Assembly (NCBI RefSeq): GCF_023008245.1
Contig: NZ_CP090145.1
Span: 2,046,001-2,110,000, forward strand
DNA: 64,000 nt
DNA from: Flavobacterium sediminilitoris
Lineage (GTDB): Bacteria > Bacteroidota > Bacteroidia > Flavobacteriales > Flavobacteriaceae
Direction of reading: 5' to 3'
The translations under genes and the position numbers were made by a program. The stretch's first letter is position 1. Each line of letters opens with the position of its first letter. This document shows, piece by piece, positions 25,801-34,036 of the stretch. The notes beneath the pieces are model-generated. The model searched no databases. It was given only the letters and a program-made list of their open reading frames with translations, and was not told the DNA's origin.

Positions 25801-27143
25801 CAGCTGATATCGTGATCTCTCGTTCAACAGAGTTAAAATTAATTGACGAGAAAACAGGAATTATTCTAAATACTCACAATATTCCTTACGGTTCTAACAT
25901 CTTTGTTAAAGATGGTGAAATCGTAGATAAAGGATCATTGATATGTAAATGGGATCCATATAATGGAGTTATTATTTCTGAATTTACAGGTAAAGTTGAA
26001 TATGAAGATATTAAGCAAGGTGAAACTTTCTTAGTTGAAATAGATGAGCAAACAGGTTTCCAAGAAAAAGTAGTTTCTGAAGCACGTAATAAAAAATTAA
26101 TTCCAACTTTACATATTTATGGAAAAGACGGAGAATTAATTCGTTCTTATAACTTACCAGTTGGAGCTCACCTTATGGTTGATGAAGGAGAAAAAATTAA
26201 AGCAGGAAAAATTCTTGTGAAGATTCCTCGTCGTTCTTCTAAATCAAGTGATATTACAGGAGGTTTACCAAGAATTACAGAGTTGTTAGAAGCTCGTAAT
26301 CCTTCTAATCCTGCAGTTGTATCTGAGATTGATGGTGTTGTTACATTCGGTAAAATTAAAAGAGGTAACCGTGAGTTGGCAATTGAATCTAAATTTGGTG
26401 AAGTAAAGAAATATTTAGTTAAACTTTCTAATCAAATTTTAGTTCAAGAAAATGACTACGTTAAAGCGGGAACTCCTTTATCTGATGGAGCAATTACTCC
26501 AGAAGATATTTTAAGAATTAAAGGACCATCTGCTGTTCAACAGTATTTGGTAAATGAAATTCAAGAAGTATATCGTTTACAAGGGGTAAAAATTAATGAT
26601 AAGCACTTTGAAGTAGTAATTCGTCAAATGATGCGTAAAGTTAGAATCGTTGATCCAGGAGATACTCTATTCTTAGAGGATCAATTAGCTCATACAAGAG
26701 ACTTTATCGTTGAAAATGATAAACTATATGGAATGAAAGTAATAGAATCTGCTGGAGATTCTGTAAACTTAAAAGAAGGACAAATTGTTACACCTCGTCA
26801 ATTACGTGATGAAAATTCATTACTTAAAAGAGATGATAGAAATTTAGTGGAAGCTAGAGATGTTGTTACTGCAACTGCTACTCCAGTACTTCAGGGTATT
26901 ACAAGAGCATCGTTACAAACGAAATCATTTATTTCTGCTGCATCGTTCCAAGAGACTACTAAAGTATTAAATGAAGCTGCTGTTGCAGGGAAAATAGATA
27001 CATTAGAAGGCTTAAAAGAAAATGTTATTGTAGGACATAGAATCCCTGCTGGAACAGGTATGAGAGAATATGACAATACAATAGTTGGATCTAAAGAAGA
27101 ATACAACGAATTGATGGCTGCTAAAGAAGAATTTAATTACTAG
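22845..27143 (+). CDS. rpoC: DNA-directed RNA polymerase subunit beta prime
   Basis: 1432 residues. The N-terminal zinc site is [20 protein letters not shown] (about residues 67-86). The catalytic NADFDGDQ loop, which holds the active-site Mg2+, lies at residues 475-482. The second zinc site is in the Cys-rich [15 protein letters not shown] block, the trigger loop region has MRGLMAKP, and the long C-terminal part includes [20 protein letters not shown]. Followed by a strong terminator that ends the whole ribosomal/RNA polymerase series. Confidence 0.99.
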   Translation: MTRLKDKNTVKRFNRITIGLASPESILAESRGEVLKPETINYRTHKPERDGLFCERIFGPVKDYECACGKYKRIRYKGIVCDRCGVEVTEKKVRRDRVGHINLVVPIAHIWYFRSLPNKIGYILGLPSKKLDMIIYYERYVVIQPGIAQGLEGETLNKLDFLTEEEYLNILDTLPMENQYLDDTDPNKFIAKMGAECIMDLLSRIDLDTLSFQLRHAANNETSKQRKTEALKRLNVVESFREANKNRENLPEWMILKVIPVIPPELRPLVPLDGGRFATSDLNDLYRRVIIRNNRLKRLMEIKAPEVILRNEKRMLQEAVDSLFDNTRKASAVKTESNRPLKSLSDSLKGKQGRFRQNLLGKRVDYSARSVIVVGPELRLFECGIPKDMAAELYKPFVIRKLIERGIVKTVKSAKKIIDKKEPVVWDILENVIKGHPVLLNRAPTLHRLGIQAFQPKLIEGKAIQLHPLVCTAFNADFDGDQMAVHLPLGPEAILEAQLLMLASHNILNPANGAPITVPSQDMVLGLYYMTKERLSTPEKKILGEGLTFYSAEEVNIAINEGKVELNARIKVRAKDFNEEGELVNKIIQTTAGRVLFNEVVPEAAGFINEVLTKKSLRDIIGRILGVTDVPTTAAFLDNMKNMGYKFAFQGGLSFSLGDIRIPDQKGKLIADARVQVDAISLNYNMGLITNNERYNQVIDIWTSANAELTELAMKNIREDQQGFNSVFMMLDSGARGSKEQIRQLTGMRGLMAKPKKSTAGGGEIIENPILSNFKEGLSILEYFISTHGARKGLADTALKTADAGYLTRRLHDVSQDVIVNSVDCGTLRGIEVSALKKNEEIVETLGERILGRVTLQDIVDPLTSEVLVHAGEQITESIVKKIDASPIEKVEVRSPLTCEAEKGICAKCYGRNLATGKMTQKGEAVGVIAAQSIGEPGTQLTLRTFHVGGVAGGLSEESSIVTKFKGRLEIEDLKTVKGEDSEGNTADIVISRSTELKLIDEKTGIILNTHNIPYGSNIFVKDGEIVDKGSLICKWDPYNGVIISEFTGKVEYEDIKQGETFLVEIDEQTGFQEKVVSEARNKKLIPTLHIYGKDGELIRSYNLPVGAHLMVDEGEKIKAGKILVKIPRRSSKSSDITGGLPRITELLEARNPSNPAVVSEIDGVVTFGKIKRGNRELAIESKFGEVKKYLVKLSNQILVQENDYVKAGTPLSDGAITPEDILRIKGPSAVQQYLVNEIQEVYRLQGVKINDKHFEVVIRQMMRKVRIVDPGDTLFLEDQLAHTRDFIVENDKLYGMKVIESAGDSVNLKEGQIVTPRQLRDENSLLKRDDRNLVEARDVVTATATPVLQGITRASLQTKSFISAASFQETTKVLNEAAVAGKIDTLEGLKENVIVGHRIPAGTGMREYDNTIVGSKEEYNELMAAKEEFNY

Positions 27144-27173
27144 TCATTGAAAGTTGTTTTATACATAACTAAA

Positions 27174-27204
27174 AACCTAACAGATATTTCTGTTAGGTTT
27201 TTTT
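27174..27204 (+). terminator. Intrinsic terminator after rpoC
   Basis: An 11-bp perfect stem (AACCTAACAGA, 27174-27184; TCTGTTAGGTT, 27189-27199) with a four-base loop, then T5. Confidence 0.92.
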
Positions 27205-27217
27205 AAATCATTAAATT

Positions 27218-27529
27218 ATGGAAAATAATAATAACCAACAAGGACAAATTAATATTGAATTAGATGAAAAAATAGCTGAAGGAATTTATTCTAATTTAGC
27301 TATTATTAATCATTCAAATAGTGAATTTGTTTTAGATTTTATTGCAATAATGCCAGGTGTGCCAAAAGCAAAAGTAAAATCGAGAATAGTATTAACTCCA
27401 CAACATGCAAAAAGACTATTAAAAGCATTAGGTGAAAATATACAAAGATTTGAAGTTGCACACGGGAAAATTGAAGAAGGCGAACAACCACATATTCCTT
27501 TAAATTTTGGACCAACTGGACAAGCTTAA
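27218..27529 (+). CDS. DUF3467 family protein
   Basis: 103 residues. It matches the DUF3467 pattern: INIELDEKIAEGIYSNLAII followed by NHSNSEFVLDFIAIMPG, then AKVKSRIVLTPQHAKRLLKAL and a short polar end. No signal peptide or membrane segment. The family is common in Bacteroidota, often directly behind rpoC as here, but has no established function; the tight link to rpoC suggests a role near transcription, which is only inference. Because the rpoC terminator lies just upstream, some transcription may be readthrough. Confidence 0.9.
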   Translation: MENNNNQQGQINIELDEKIAEGIYSNLAIINHSNSEFVLDFIAIMPGVPKAKVKSRIVLTPQHAKRLLKALGENIQRFEVAHGKIEEGEQPHIPLNFGPTGQA

Positions 27530-27582
27530 TTCTATTAAAATTTTTATAGATACGTTTTTTTTAGAATTATTGAAGGTTAAAT

Positions 27583-27618
27583 AAAAATGCATATTGTAAA
27601 TTTACAGTATGCATTTTT
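27583..27618 (+). terminator. Intrinsic terminator after DUF3467; decides the acetyltransferase start
   Basis: AAAAATGCATA (27583-27593) pairs perfectly with TATGCATTTTT (27608-27618). An upstream in-frame ATG at 27587 lies within the stem, so the next gene is taken to start at 27626. Confidence 0.85.
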
Positions 27619-27625
27619 TATTATT

Positions 27626-28123
27626 ATGATTAGAGAAATTAAAAGAGACGAATTAAACAAAGTAAAAGAGTTAGCTTATGCTATTTGGCCAATAGCTTAT
27701 AAGGATATCTTAAGTGAAGAACAATTGTATTATATGCTTGATGCATTTTATTCTATAGAGGTGCTACAAGAGCAAATAGAAATTAAAAAGCATGTTTTTT
27801 ATCTTGTAGAAGATGAATTAGAAAAGCCGCTAGGGTTTGTGTCTTATGAATTAAATAGCATGCTTAATAAAGCAAAAATTCATAAAATTTACGTGCTACC
27901 AGAAACACAAGGTACAGGAATTGGAAAGAAATTGTACGAACTAGTAAAAGAAAAAGCTTTAGAAGCTAATCAAGAAGCTATTTTTCTTAATGTGAATAAG
28001 TATAATAATGCTAAATCATTTTATGAAAAATTAGGTTTCTCTATTGTAAAAGATGAAGTTATAGATATAGGAAATAATTATATAATGGACGACTATGTTA
28101 TGGAAATAAAAATTATATCTTAA
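27626..28123 (+). CDS. GNAT family N-acetyltransferase
   Basis: 165 residues from the ATG at 27626; the longer reading from 27587 would begin inside a terminator. It has the GNAT order: MIREIKRDELNKVKELAY, the LVEDELEKPLGFVSYEL strands, then motif A VLPETQGTGIGKKLYELVKE with the acetyl-CoA-binding (Q/R)GxGxG/A loop, and NKYNNAKSFYEKLGF with the catalytic-side Tyr. The transferred group would go to an amine on a small molecule or protein; the substrate is not predictable. Single gene, not linked in function to its neighbours. Confidence 0.92.
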   Translation: MIREIKRDELNKVKELAYAIWPIAYKDILSEEQLYYMLDAFYSIEVLQEQIEIKKHVFYLVEDELEKPLGFVSYELNSMLNKAKIHKIYVLPETQGTGIGKKLYELVKEKALEANQEAIFLNVNKYNNAKSFYEKLGFSIVKDEVIDIGNNYIMDDYVMEIKIIS

Positions 28124-28178
28124 ACTAAGATTTTTTACTATCGTCGAATATTTCCATTAACATTATTCAAATTAGATC

Positions 28179-28186
28179 TATTTTTG
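28179..28186 (+). promoter_or_regulatory. -7 promoter element for the 30-residue gene
   Basis: TATTTTTG fits TAnnTTTG, 29 bases before the ATG at 28216. Confidence 0.55.
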
Positions 28187-28215
28187 TTTAAATATTAACA
28201 TTAAATATTATAATT

Positions 28216-28308
28216 ATGGCTTTAAGTAAAGATTATGAGTACACACAAGCAGATTTAGACAATCATGCAAATCAATTAAATCCAAATAATGACGAGTATC
28301 AAGGATAA
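28216..28308 (+). CDS. 30-residue conserved-type small protein
   Basis: The frame encodes 30 residues with the core YTQADLDNHANQLNPNN followed by DEY and QG. I recognise this TQxDxDNHANQLNPNNxxY pattern as a small soluble protein found in many Bacteroidota and some other phyla; no function is established that I know of. The gene has a -7 element upstream and an 11-bp terminator hairpin 22 bases downstream, which together make a complete single-gene unit and argue that it is really expressed. Confidence 0.75.
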   Translation: MALSKDYEYTQADLDNHANQLNPNNDEYQG

Positions 28309-28330
28309 TATTGAGATTTACTAACTTTTT

Positions 28331-28366
28331 AACATCTCATAGTAAACTTATTATGAGATGTTTTTT
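28331..28366 (+). terminator. Intrinsic terminator after the 30-residue gene
   Basis: AACATCTCATA (28331-28341) pairs perfectly with TATGAGATGTT (28352-28362), followed by T-rich sequence. Confidence 0.88.
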
Positions 28367-28509
28367 AATTTAATTATGGTATCCGATAAAATATTTAGTA
28401 TTTTAAAATTTTGACAATATGATGATAAATGGGTGAGATTGAAAGCATATACCAAAAATGAATTAGTAGGATTACTAAACAAAAGTTATAATAAAGTATA
28501 ATTAGAAAG

Positions 28510-28540
28510 AAAGCCATCAAGTGTGAATTTGATGGCTTTT
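28510..28540. terminator. Bidirectional intrinsic terminator
   Basis: AAAGCCATCAA (28510-28520) and TTGATGGCTTT (28529-28539) form an 11-bp stem with an eight-base loop. T-tract on the plus side (TTTTGATTTTT); on the minus side it follows the stop codon of the gene at 28546-28728. Upstream on the plus strand only a short remnant frame (ending KNELVGLLNKSYNKV, stop near 28500) is seen. Confidence 0.8.
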
Positions 28541-28545
28541 GATTT

Positions 28546-28728
28546 TTAACCCCAACAGTTGTTACAATTTTCTTTAACAGGGATTCCAAAAATAAAATAT
28601 CGGCATTTTAATTTGTGTTTTCCCCAACCCCAAAATCTTCTTCCTTCCTTAACTCTTTTAAAATAATCTTTTTCAATTAATAGAAAAATTTTATCCTCTG
28701 ACTCTTTAATAGTTACTTCTCTTTTCAT
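28546..28728 (-). CDS. Hypothetical 60-residue protein, unrecognised
   Basis: The frame encodes 60 residues: a charged start (KREVTIKESEDKIFLLIEKD), a central RRFWGWGKHKLKCRYFIFG and the end CNNCWG. Composition is protein-like (three Trp, a C-terminal CxxC pair plus one more Cys that could bind a metal), and no other gene competes for this stretch. A terminator hairpin lies just past the stop codon. I see no clear -7 element and recognise no family. It could also be a chance frame, so confidence is moderate. Confidence 0.5.
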   Translation of the reverse strand: MKREVTIKESEDKIFLLIEKDYFKRVKEGRRFWGWGKHKLKCRYFIFGIPVKENCNNCWG

Positions 28729-28871
28729 TTTTTTATTTTACGTTAAACTATTTGTTTTTTACTCTTGGTAAAGATCAGTTTTAAAATTAAATACTTATAA
28801 GGTTCTTAAACCCTTTCTATTAGGTGTTTTTCCCTTTTTAATTTTAGGATAAATATTAGTTTTATTACGAT

Positions 28872-30212
28872 TTATTTTTTCTTTTTAACTGGTGTTTTGG
28901 CTTTTATGAGAACTTCATTTTTATTTTGTAATAAATGATTGGCCAACATTTTTTCAATCAATTCATCTTTAGTTAAATGATGGAAAACTGTTTTAATTTT
29001 ATCTTTTAAAACAGGAGAAATTTCATTATTTGGTTTCGTTTTGAAAATTTGTTTAGCCCATAAAAAAACATTATTATCCTCAATGCTTTGATTATCTGGC
29101 TTTTTAAATTCGGTAAAAGTAATTCCTAATTCTTTTTGAAAATCAGCTAGTTCAATAATTTCTTCTTTTTGTAAAATAGTCAACGATAAACCATTTGCTC
29201 CAGCTCTAGCTGTTCTTCCACTTCTATGTACATATGCTTCATAAACATCTGGTAAATGATAATTAACTACATATGAAACTTCTTTTACATCTATTCCTCT
29301 TGCAGCTAAATCAGTAGCAACTAAAATGTTAATATGTCCTTCACGAAATTGTTCCATTATGCGATCACGAATAGGTTGTGTTAAACTACCATGTAATGCA
29401 CCTGAAGAGAAACGGTTAATTGCTAAATTTTTAGCTAGTTTATTAACGGCTGCTTTTGTTTTGCAAAAAATAATGCCACGTTGCCCTTCTCTTGAAGTTA
29501 GGAAATGCATTAGAATATTTAATTTTTCAATAGGATCTACTACTAGATATTGATGATCAATACTATTATTTCCTACAGTTTTCATATCAGCACTTACTTG
29601 CGTAACGTGTTTAGACATGTAGTTTTGAATTAATTGCTTAATTGTACCTGGCATTGTTGCAGAAAATAATAATGTTCTTCTGCTTTTTGGTAGTGCTACT
29701 ATAATTTCGTCTAAACCATCTTTTAAAGCGGTTATCATTTCATCAGCTTCATCTAATACTAAATATTTTGCTTCTTTAATATTTATAGCATTTCGTTTAA
29801 TTAAATCAATTAAACGACCTGGTGTAGCAATCACAATATGTGTAGGCTTTGATAAGCGTTCAATTTGTGGCTTAATAGGAATTCCTCCACAAGTTGCAGC
29901 AATAGAAACTTCGGGTAAATATTTAGCAAATGTTTCCATGTTACTAAATATTTGATGTCCTAATTCTCTTGTTGGGACTAAAATTACCACTTGAATATTT
30001 TGATTATCCGATTTTATTAATTGTAATAGGGGTAATCCAAAAGCAGCCGTTTTTCCAGTACCTGTTTTTGCCAAGCCAACAAAATCATCTGCTTTATTTA
30101 ATAAAATGGGAATTGTTTTTTCTTGAATCTCTGTTGGTGTAGCGATTTCTAAATCGGCTAAGCTTTTTAGTATTGGTGCAGTAATTCCTAACTTGGAAAA
30201 TTGATTTGACAT
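28872..30212 (-). CDS. DEAD-box RNA helicase
   Basis: 446 residues. The Q motif region (KSLADLEIATPTEIQEKTI) is followed by motif I AKTGTGKT (residues 48-55), motif Ia PTRELG, motif II DEAD, motif III SAT, and in the second RecA domain GIIFCKTKAAVNKLAKNLA, ATDLAARGID and motif VI HRSGRTARAG. A C-terminal extension of about 75 residues is Lys-rich and ends KTPVKKKK, likely for RNA contact. It would unwind short RNA duplexes in ribosome assembly or mRNA turnover; the specific RhlE/DbpA/CsdA subgroup is not certain. Likely cold-induced by analogy only. It stands with two other minus-strand genes, one an rRNA modification enzyme. Confidence 0.95.
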   Translation of the reverse strand: MSNQFSKLGITAPILKSLADLEIATPTEIQEKTIPILLNKADDFVGLAKTGTGKTAAFGLPLLQLIKSDNQNIQVVILVPTRELGHQIFSNMETFAKYLPEVSIAATCGGIPIKPQIERLSKPTHIVIATPGRLIDLIKRNAINIKEAKYLVLDEADEMITALKDGLDEIIVALPKSRRTLLFSATMPGTIKQLIQNYMSKHVTQVSADMKTVGNNSIDHQYLVVDPIEKLNILMHFLTSREGQRGIIFCKTKAAVNKLAKNLAINRFSSGALHGSLTQPIRDRIMEQFREGHINILVATDLAARGIDVKEVSYVVNYHLPDVYEAYVHRSGRTARAGANGLSLTILQKEEIIELADFQKELGITFTEFKKPDNQSIEDNNVFLWAKQIFKTKPNNEISPVLKDKIKTVFHHLTKDELIEKMLANHLLQNKNEVLIKAKTPVKKKK

Positions 30213-30255
30213 CTTTTTATGGGTTTGTTGTTTTGAAAAACAGGTGTTTATAAAT

Positions 30256-30708
30256 TTATATTTTAGTTTCAGGCTTAAAAGGAGTATACTTTTCCAAGTA
30301 TTTAGGTTTTATAATTAATCCACTATATTTATGTTCAAGAGTTGAGTATACTCTAATTTCTGGATTATGTTTAATTTTTGAATAAGTGGCTTTAAATCTA
30401 TAAATCAATGTTTTTTTATAGATTAAGGCTTGTTGGATTTCTAGATTTAATAACGTTCCAAAACGATCATTAATTTTTACACAAGACTCTGCTAAATTGT
30501 TAATAGTTAGTTTTCTTGCAAAATTTGGCGTTGCTATTTTATTTGTAATAGGAATATAATTTCCTGTTGAGCAACTTTCAAATTGAGTAAATGCGAAATT
30601 TTTAGCATTTATAATGTAAATTGAATCTAATTTATTAGGAATTGTTGTTGTGGTTGATGAACAATTATATAATGTAAAAAATATAATTAAAATATGAATT
30701 TTTTTCAT
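30256..30708 (-). CDS. Hypothetical lipoprotein
   Basis: 150 residues with a signal peptide and lipobox (LYNC, Cys16) followed by a Ser/Thr-rich linker (SSTTTTIPNK). The mature part has two more Cys (near FESCSTGNY and AESCVKIND) that could form a disulfide in the periplasm, and a basic C-terminal half (YRFKATYSKIKHNPEIRVY). No known domain recognised. It lies between the DEAD-box gene (43 bases downstream) and the RluF-type gene (21 bases upstream) on the same strand, so it is probably part of the same message, without an evident functional link. Confidence 0.75.
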   Translation of the reverse strand: MKKIHILIIFFTLYNCSSTTTTIPNKLDSIYIINAKNFAFTQFESCSTGNYIPITNKIATPNFARKLTINNLAESCVKINDRFGTLLNLEIQQALIYKKTLIYRFKATYSKIKHNPEIRVYSTLEHKYSGLIIKPKYLEKYTPFKPETKI

Positions 30709-30729
30709 AGATTATTTATGAAAATCCAG

Positions 30730-31521
30730 TTATCTATTCCTGTCATCATAATTTCTTTTGCCAGTAAATTTACTTTTATTACTTGGTAGACTAGCTTCTT
30801 CGGTTTTACTAGACTGCACAATCAAATTATTTAAATCGGTCATTTCTTTCGATGTAAGTAAACGATGTTGTCCAACAGGTATATCTAATGAAATATTCAT
30901 TATTCGAGTACGTTTTAGCGCTTCTACTTCATAATCTAGGTATTCGCACATTCTACGAATTTGACGATTTAATCCCTGTGTTAAAATAATTCTAAAAGTA
31001 TTTTTACTTACTTGTTCTACTTTACACTTTTTAGTAATAGTATCTAAAATAGGAATTCCATTTGCCATGCGTTGAATAAAACGATCAGTAATTGTTTTAT
31101 TAACTGTTACAATATATTCTTTTTCGTGATTATTTCTTGCACGTAAAATTTTATTTACAATATCGCCATCATTGGTTAACAATAAAAGACCTTCACTAGC
31201 TTTGTCTAATCGACCAATAGGGAAAATACGCTCAGAATAATTAATATAAGAAACAACATTATCTCTTATATCAGGATTTGTAGTACATTCAATGCCTACA
31301 GGTTTATTAAAAGCAAGATAAATTCGATTATCTGTTTTTTCTTGAATCAATTGTCCGTTTACTCGCACTTCATCGTTTGGACCTATTTTTGTTCCCATTT
31401 CTGGAACAATTCCATTTATAGTTACACGACCTTGGTCTATTAAACGATCGGCTTCTCTACGTGAACAATAACCTGATTCTGATAAAAATTTATTAATACG
31501 AACTAATTTTTCTTCTTCCAT
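30730..31521 (-). CDS. rluF: 23S rRNA pseudouridine synthase, RluF/RsuA family
   Basis: 263 residues. An N-terminal S4 RNA-binding domain ([27 protein letters not shown]) precedes the catalytic domain, with the catalytic Asp106 in the motif [20 protein letters not shown]. The C-terminal region [20 protein letters not shown] is the family's conserved block. RluF modifies U2604 of 23S rRNA; assignment to RluF rather than another RsuA-type enzyme rests on the [10 protein letters not shown] and LxRTRIMN patterns and overall length. A Lys/Arg-rich tail follows residue 245. A -7 element lies only four bases before the start codon, suggesting a leaderless or nearly leaderless message. Confidence 0.88.
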   Translation of the reverse strand: MEEEKLVRINKFLSESGYCSRREADRLIDQGRVTINGIVPEMGTKIGPNDEVRVNGQLIQEKTDNRIYLAFNKPVGIECTTNPDIRDNVVSYINYSERIFPIGRLDKASEGLLLLTNDGDIVNKILRARNNHEKEYIVTVNKTITDRFIQRMANGIPILDTITKKCKVEQVSKNTFRIILTQGLNRQIRRMCEYLDYEVEALKRTRIMNISLDIPVGQHRLLTSKEMTDLNNLIVQSSKTEEASLPSNKSKFTGKRNYDDRNR

Positions 31522-31525
31522 GTTA

Positions 31526-31533
31526 CAAAGATA
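31526..31533 (-). promoter_or_regulatory. -7 promoter element for rluF, adjoining the start codon
   Basis: On the minus strand the bases read TATCTTTG, then TAAC, then the ATG (31521). Initiation at the usual distance would fall at or next to the A of the ATG. Confidence 0.6.
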
Positions 31534-31673
31534 AGTTTTTTAAAGTATTTGTAAATTTATTTTTAAAAAACACTATAATCATGTTTGTTTGAAAAAATGT
31601 AATGCGTTTTTACTTTATTGAAATTTAACTTTTTTTACAGATTTACTGTATGTGAATTAAGACGATTTGTAGC

Positions 31674-31681
31674 TATTTTTG
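31674..31681 (+). promoter_or_regulatory. -7 promoter element for the small secreted protein gene
   Basis: TATTTTTG fits TAnnTTTG, with no well-placed TTG upstream. It would give a leader of about 110 bases that contains a short hairpin, AAGTCG/CGACTT, at 31735-31760. The rest of the 31.5-31.8 kb gap is AT-rich with nothing else recognisable. Confidence 0.45.
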
Positions 31682-31796
31682 TATAAAATTACAAAAGAGT
31701 AAGTTGTTTTTGAGAAAATATCTATTCAAATAAAAGTCGAAAAGCTGAAGGCGACTTAAAATATAGTGTAGGCATGTAAATAAATAAATTTTAATT

Positions 31797-32045
31797 ATGA
31801 AAAATTTCTTTAATGTTTTTGGTTTAATGTTTTTATTTGTAACAATGGCTAGTTTTACTTTTCAGGAATCATCTAGTTCTTCAGTATTAGAAGTAGGACC
31901 ACCGATAATACAAGGGTATGAGGCGGTGAAAAACGGTACAACTATTTATTTTAATACTCAGCAATGTGCTATAGATAATGGTTATACTTTAACAGGTAAT
32001 GTTGCTATGTTACCAGAAACACAAGTTTATAAATGTTTTCAATAA
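31797..32045 (+). CDS. Small exported protein, unrecognised
   Basis: 82 residues with an N-terminal hydrophobic signal (FFNVFGLMFLFVTMASFTF, cleavage probably near FQ at 22-23). The mature peptide of about 60 residues has a Ser run (SSSSS), a central EVGPPIIQGYEAVKNGTTIY and two Cys (QQCAIDNG and VYKCF) that could form one disulfide. No lipobox. It is a complete unit with a possible -7 element and a strong terminator. I recognise no family. Its likely place is the periplasm or cell surface. Confidence 0.7.
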   Translation: MKNFFNVFGLMFLFVTMASFTFQESSSSSVLEVGPPIIQGYEAVKNGTTIYFNTQQCAIDNGYTLTGNVAMLPETQVYKCFQ

Positions 32046-32063
32046 AAAACATATTTAAACATA

Positions 32064-32100
32064 AAAACCGATGATTTATTTAAATCATCGGTTTTTTTTA
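32064..32100. terminator. Strong bidirectional terminator
   Basis: AAAACCGATGATTTA (32064-32078) and TAAATCATCGGTTTT (32081-32095) form a 15-bp stem; T8 follows. It serves the small exported protein on the plus strand and may also stop transcription of the convergent minus-strand operon that ends at 32116. Confidence 0.92.
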
Positions 32101-32115
32101 TATACGTTCTGAGAA

Positions 32116-32895
32116 TTACAATTTAGCAAATAATTTCTCCATTTCATCTTTTACTTCTTCAGCTAGTATATTATCTACTAATATTCTACCACTGTGTTCG
32201 TCTGTTAAGATTTTTTTACGTCCAGCAATTTCCATTTGTGTTTGCGGTGGAATTGTGAAAAATGAACCAGCAGAAGCGCCACGCTCAATAGAAACAACAG
32301 CTAAGCCATTTCTAACACTTGTTCTAATTCTTGTGTATGCTGCTAATAAACGATCTTCAATTTTTTCTTGAAACTCTTCTGATTTTCCGATTAAGAAGTT
32401 TTCTTCTTTTTCAGTTTCAGCCATAATATCACTAAGTTCAGCCTTTTTGTGTTTTAAGTGATGTTGCTTAGAATCTAATTTTTCTTTAGTTTGACCAAGA
32501 ACTTCTTTTTTATGTTCAATAGAAGCTTTCATTTCTTTAATATGCTTTTCAGCTAATTGAATTTCTAGTTCTTGAAACTCAACTTCTTTTGTTAAAGAGT
32601 TAAATTCTCTATTGTTGCGAACATTTTTTTGTTGATCTAAGTATTTTTTTATGCTTGTTTTGTGCTCATCGATTGCATTTTTCTTTTCTTTAATTTGAAC
32701 ATCGATAGCTTCTAAATCTGATTTTAATTTATCTAAACGAGTGCTTAGACCGGCAACTTCGTCCTCTAAATCTTCAACCTCAAGAGGTAGTTCTCCTCTA
32801 ACATTACGTATTTCATCAATCTTAGAGTCAACCAGCTGTAAAGCATAAAGTGCTCTTAATTTATCTTCTACGCTAAGTTCTTTTTTGTTTGCCAT
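32116..32895 (-). CDS. CT398-type coiled-coil protein with degenerate C-terminal zinc ribbon
   Basis: 259 residues from the ATG at 32895, one base after the NIF3 stop; an upstream start inside NIF3 is less likely because MANKKELSVEDKLRALYALQ is the family's normal N-terminus. Residues about 10-185 form a long coiled coil (LDKLKSDLEAIDVQIKEKKN). The C-terminal part aligns with the C4 zinc-ribbon of this family, but all four Cys are replaced: GASAGSFFTIPPQ where CxxC is expected and TDEHSGRILVD in place of CxxCGRIL. The protein probably keeps the fold without zinc. Function unknown; in other bacteria these proteins are also found next to NIF3 genes. Confidence 0.85.
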   Translation of the reverse strand: MANKKELSVEDKLRALYALQLVDSKIDEIRNVRGELPLEVEDLEDEVAGLSTRLDKLKSDLEAIDVQIKEKKNAIDEHKTSIKKYLDQQKNVRNNREFNSLTKEVEFQELEIQLAEKHIKEMKASIEHKKEVLGQTKEKLDSKQHHLKHKKAELSDIMAETEKEENFLIGKSEEFQEKIEDRLLAAYTRIRTSVRNGLAVVSIERGASAGSFFTIPPQTQMEIAGRKKILTDEHSGRILVDNILAEEVKDEMEKLFAKL

Positions 32896-32896
32896 A

Positions 32897-33991
32897 TTAA
32901 AAGTATTGAACAGGATTTGTATTTTCTTCTGATAAAACGATTGCAAAATTAGTGATTTTTTCTTTAAGATAATCAACAATATAATTTTTTGTAAATCTTT
33001 CGCTCTCAAAATGACCAATATCGGCTAAAAGAAGTCTTCCTTCTGCTTCATAAAATTGATGATATTTTAAATCTGAAGTTAAAAAAGCATCTGCACCAGC
33101 TTGTAAAGCTGCTTTTGTTGCAAAACTTCCCGAACCACCTAAAACAGCTACTTTTTTTATAGATTTGTTTGTAAAAGCACTATGTCTAATGCCTCCACAC
33201 TGCATTTTTGTTTTTACAAAAGATAGAAAATCGCTTTCATTCATTGGTTCAGATAATTCTCCTATCATTCCTAAACCAATATTTTGATGTTTATTGTTTA
33301 ATGAATAAATTTCATATGCAACTTCTTCATAAATATGATTGCTGAATAATGTTTTTAGAATTTTAGATTCTAAATGCTTTTCAAAAGTAACTTCAATTTT
33401 AGTTTCTATATTTTCTATAAATTCAAATTTGTTTCCTATTTCAGGGTTGCTATTTTCATTTCCTAAATAAGTGCCGATTCCTCGACTGTTAAAACTACAA
33501 TTTTCATAGTTCCCTATTTTTCCTGCTCCAGCTTCAAATAATGCATTTCTTAGTTGTGTAGAATTTTCAGGAACAGTATAAGTAACTAATTTTTTGATAT
33601 AATTTTCTTTTGGAATAAGAATCTTAGTGTTTTGTAAACCTAGAGCATCACTGAAAATTTTATTGACACCATTTTGATGATTATCAAGTGCCGTGTGAAT
33701 AGCATAAATTGAAATATCATTTTTAATAGCTTTCATAATCGCTCTCTCTACATAGTTTTTACCTGTAATTTTTTTTAATCCACTAAAAAGAATAGGGTGG
33801 AAGCAAACTACAAGGTTGCATTTCTTTGAAATGGCTTCATCAATTACATTTTCTAATGCATCATGACAAACTAATATTCCTTTTATTGTTTCGTTTTGAT
33901 TGCCAACGAGTAAGCCTACATTATCAAAATCTTCTGCATATGGTAATGGAGCGAGTTCTTCAAGTATAGGAAGTATTTCGAAAAGTTTCAT
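32897..33991 (-). CDS. NIF3-like (GTP cyclohydrolase 1 type 2) metal-binding protein
   Basis: 364 residues, the long form with an inserted PII-like domain (about 130-235). The N-terminal part has APLPYAEDFDNVGLLVGNQ, the metal-binding VVCFHPILFSGLKK and AIHTALDNHQNGVN; the C-terminal half has GGSGSFATKAALQAGADAFL, TSDLKYHQFYEA and the final metal ligands in DIGHFESERF. NIF3 proteins bind two metal ions in a toroidal hexamer; the substrate in bacteria is not settled. It shares a message with the coiled-coil protein downstream and has its own -7 element at 34008-34015. Confidence 0.92.
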   Translation of the reverse strand: MKLFEILPILEELAPLPYAEDFDNVGLLVGNQNETIKGILVCHDALENVIDEAISKKCNLVVCFHPILFSGLKKITGKNYVERAIMKAIKNDISIYAIHTALDNHQNGVNKIFSDALGLQNTKILIPKENYIKKLVTYTVPENSTQLRNALFEAGAGKIGNYENCSFNSRGIGTYLGNENSNPEIGNKFEFIENIETKIEVTFEKHLESKILKTLFSNHIYEEVAYEIYSLNNKHQNIGLGMIGELSEPMNESDFLSFVKTKMQCGGIRHSAFTNKSIKKVAVLGGSGSFATKAALQAGADAFLTSDLKYHQFYEAEGRLLLADIGHFESERFTKNYIVDYLKEKITNFAIVLSEENTNPVQYF

Positions 33992-34007
33992 GTATAGAAA
34001 TTTACTT

Positions 34008-34015
34008 CAAAGATA
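34008..34015 (-). promoter_or_regulatory. -7 promoter element for the NIF3 operon
   Basis: TATCTTTG on the minus strand, 16 bases before the start codon at 33991. It lies back to back with the lpxK promoter. Confidence 0.65.
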
Positions 34016-34024
34016 AAAAATTGC

Positions 34025-34032
34025 TACTTTCG
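34025..34032 (+). promoter_or_regulatory. Possible -7 element for lpxK
   Basis: TACTTTCG differs from TAnnTTTG by one base and is followed four bases later by the ATG at 34037, again suggesting a leaderless message. Confidence 0.4.
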
Positions 34033-34036
34033 TGCT

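Noticed and set aside
28395..28589. Minus-strand frame of 64 codons overlapping the 60-residue gene
   Set aside because: It crosses the terminator hairpin and overlaps a better candidate; composition is that of AT-rich noncoding DNA.
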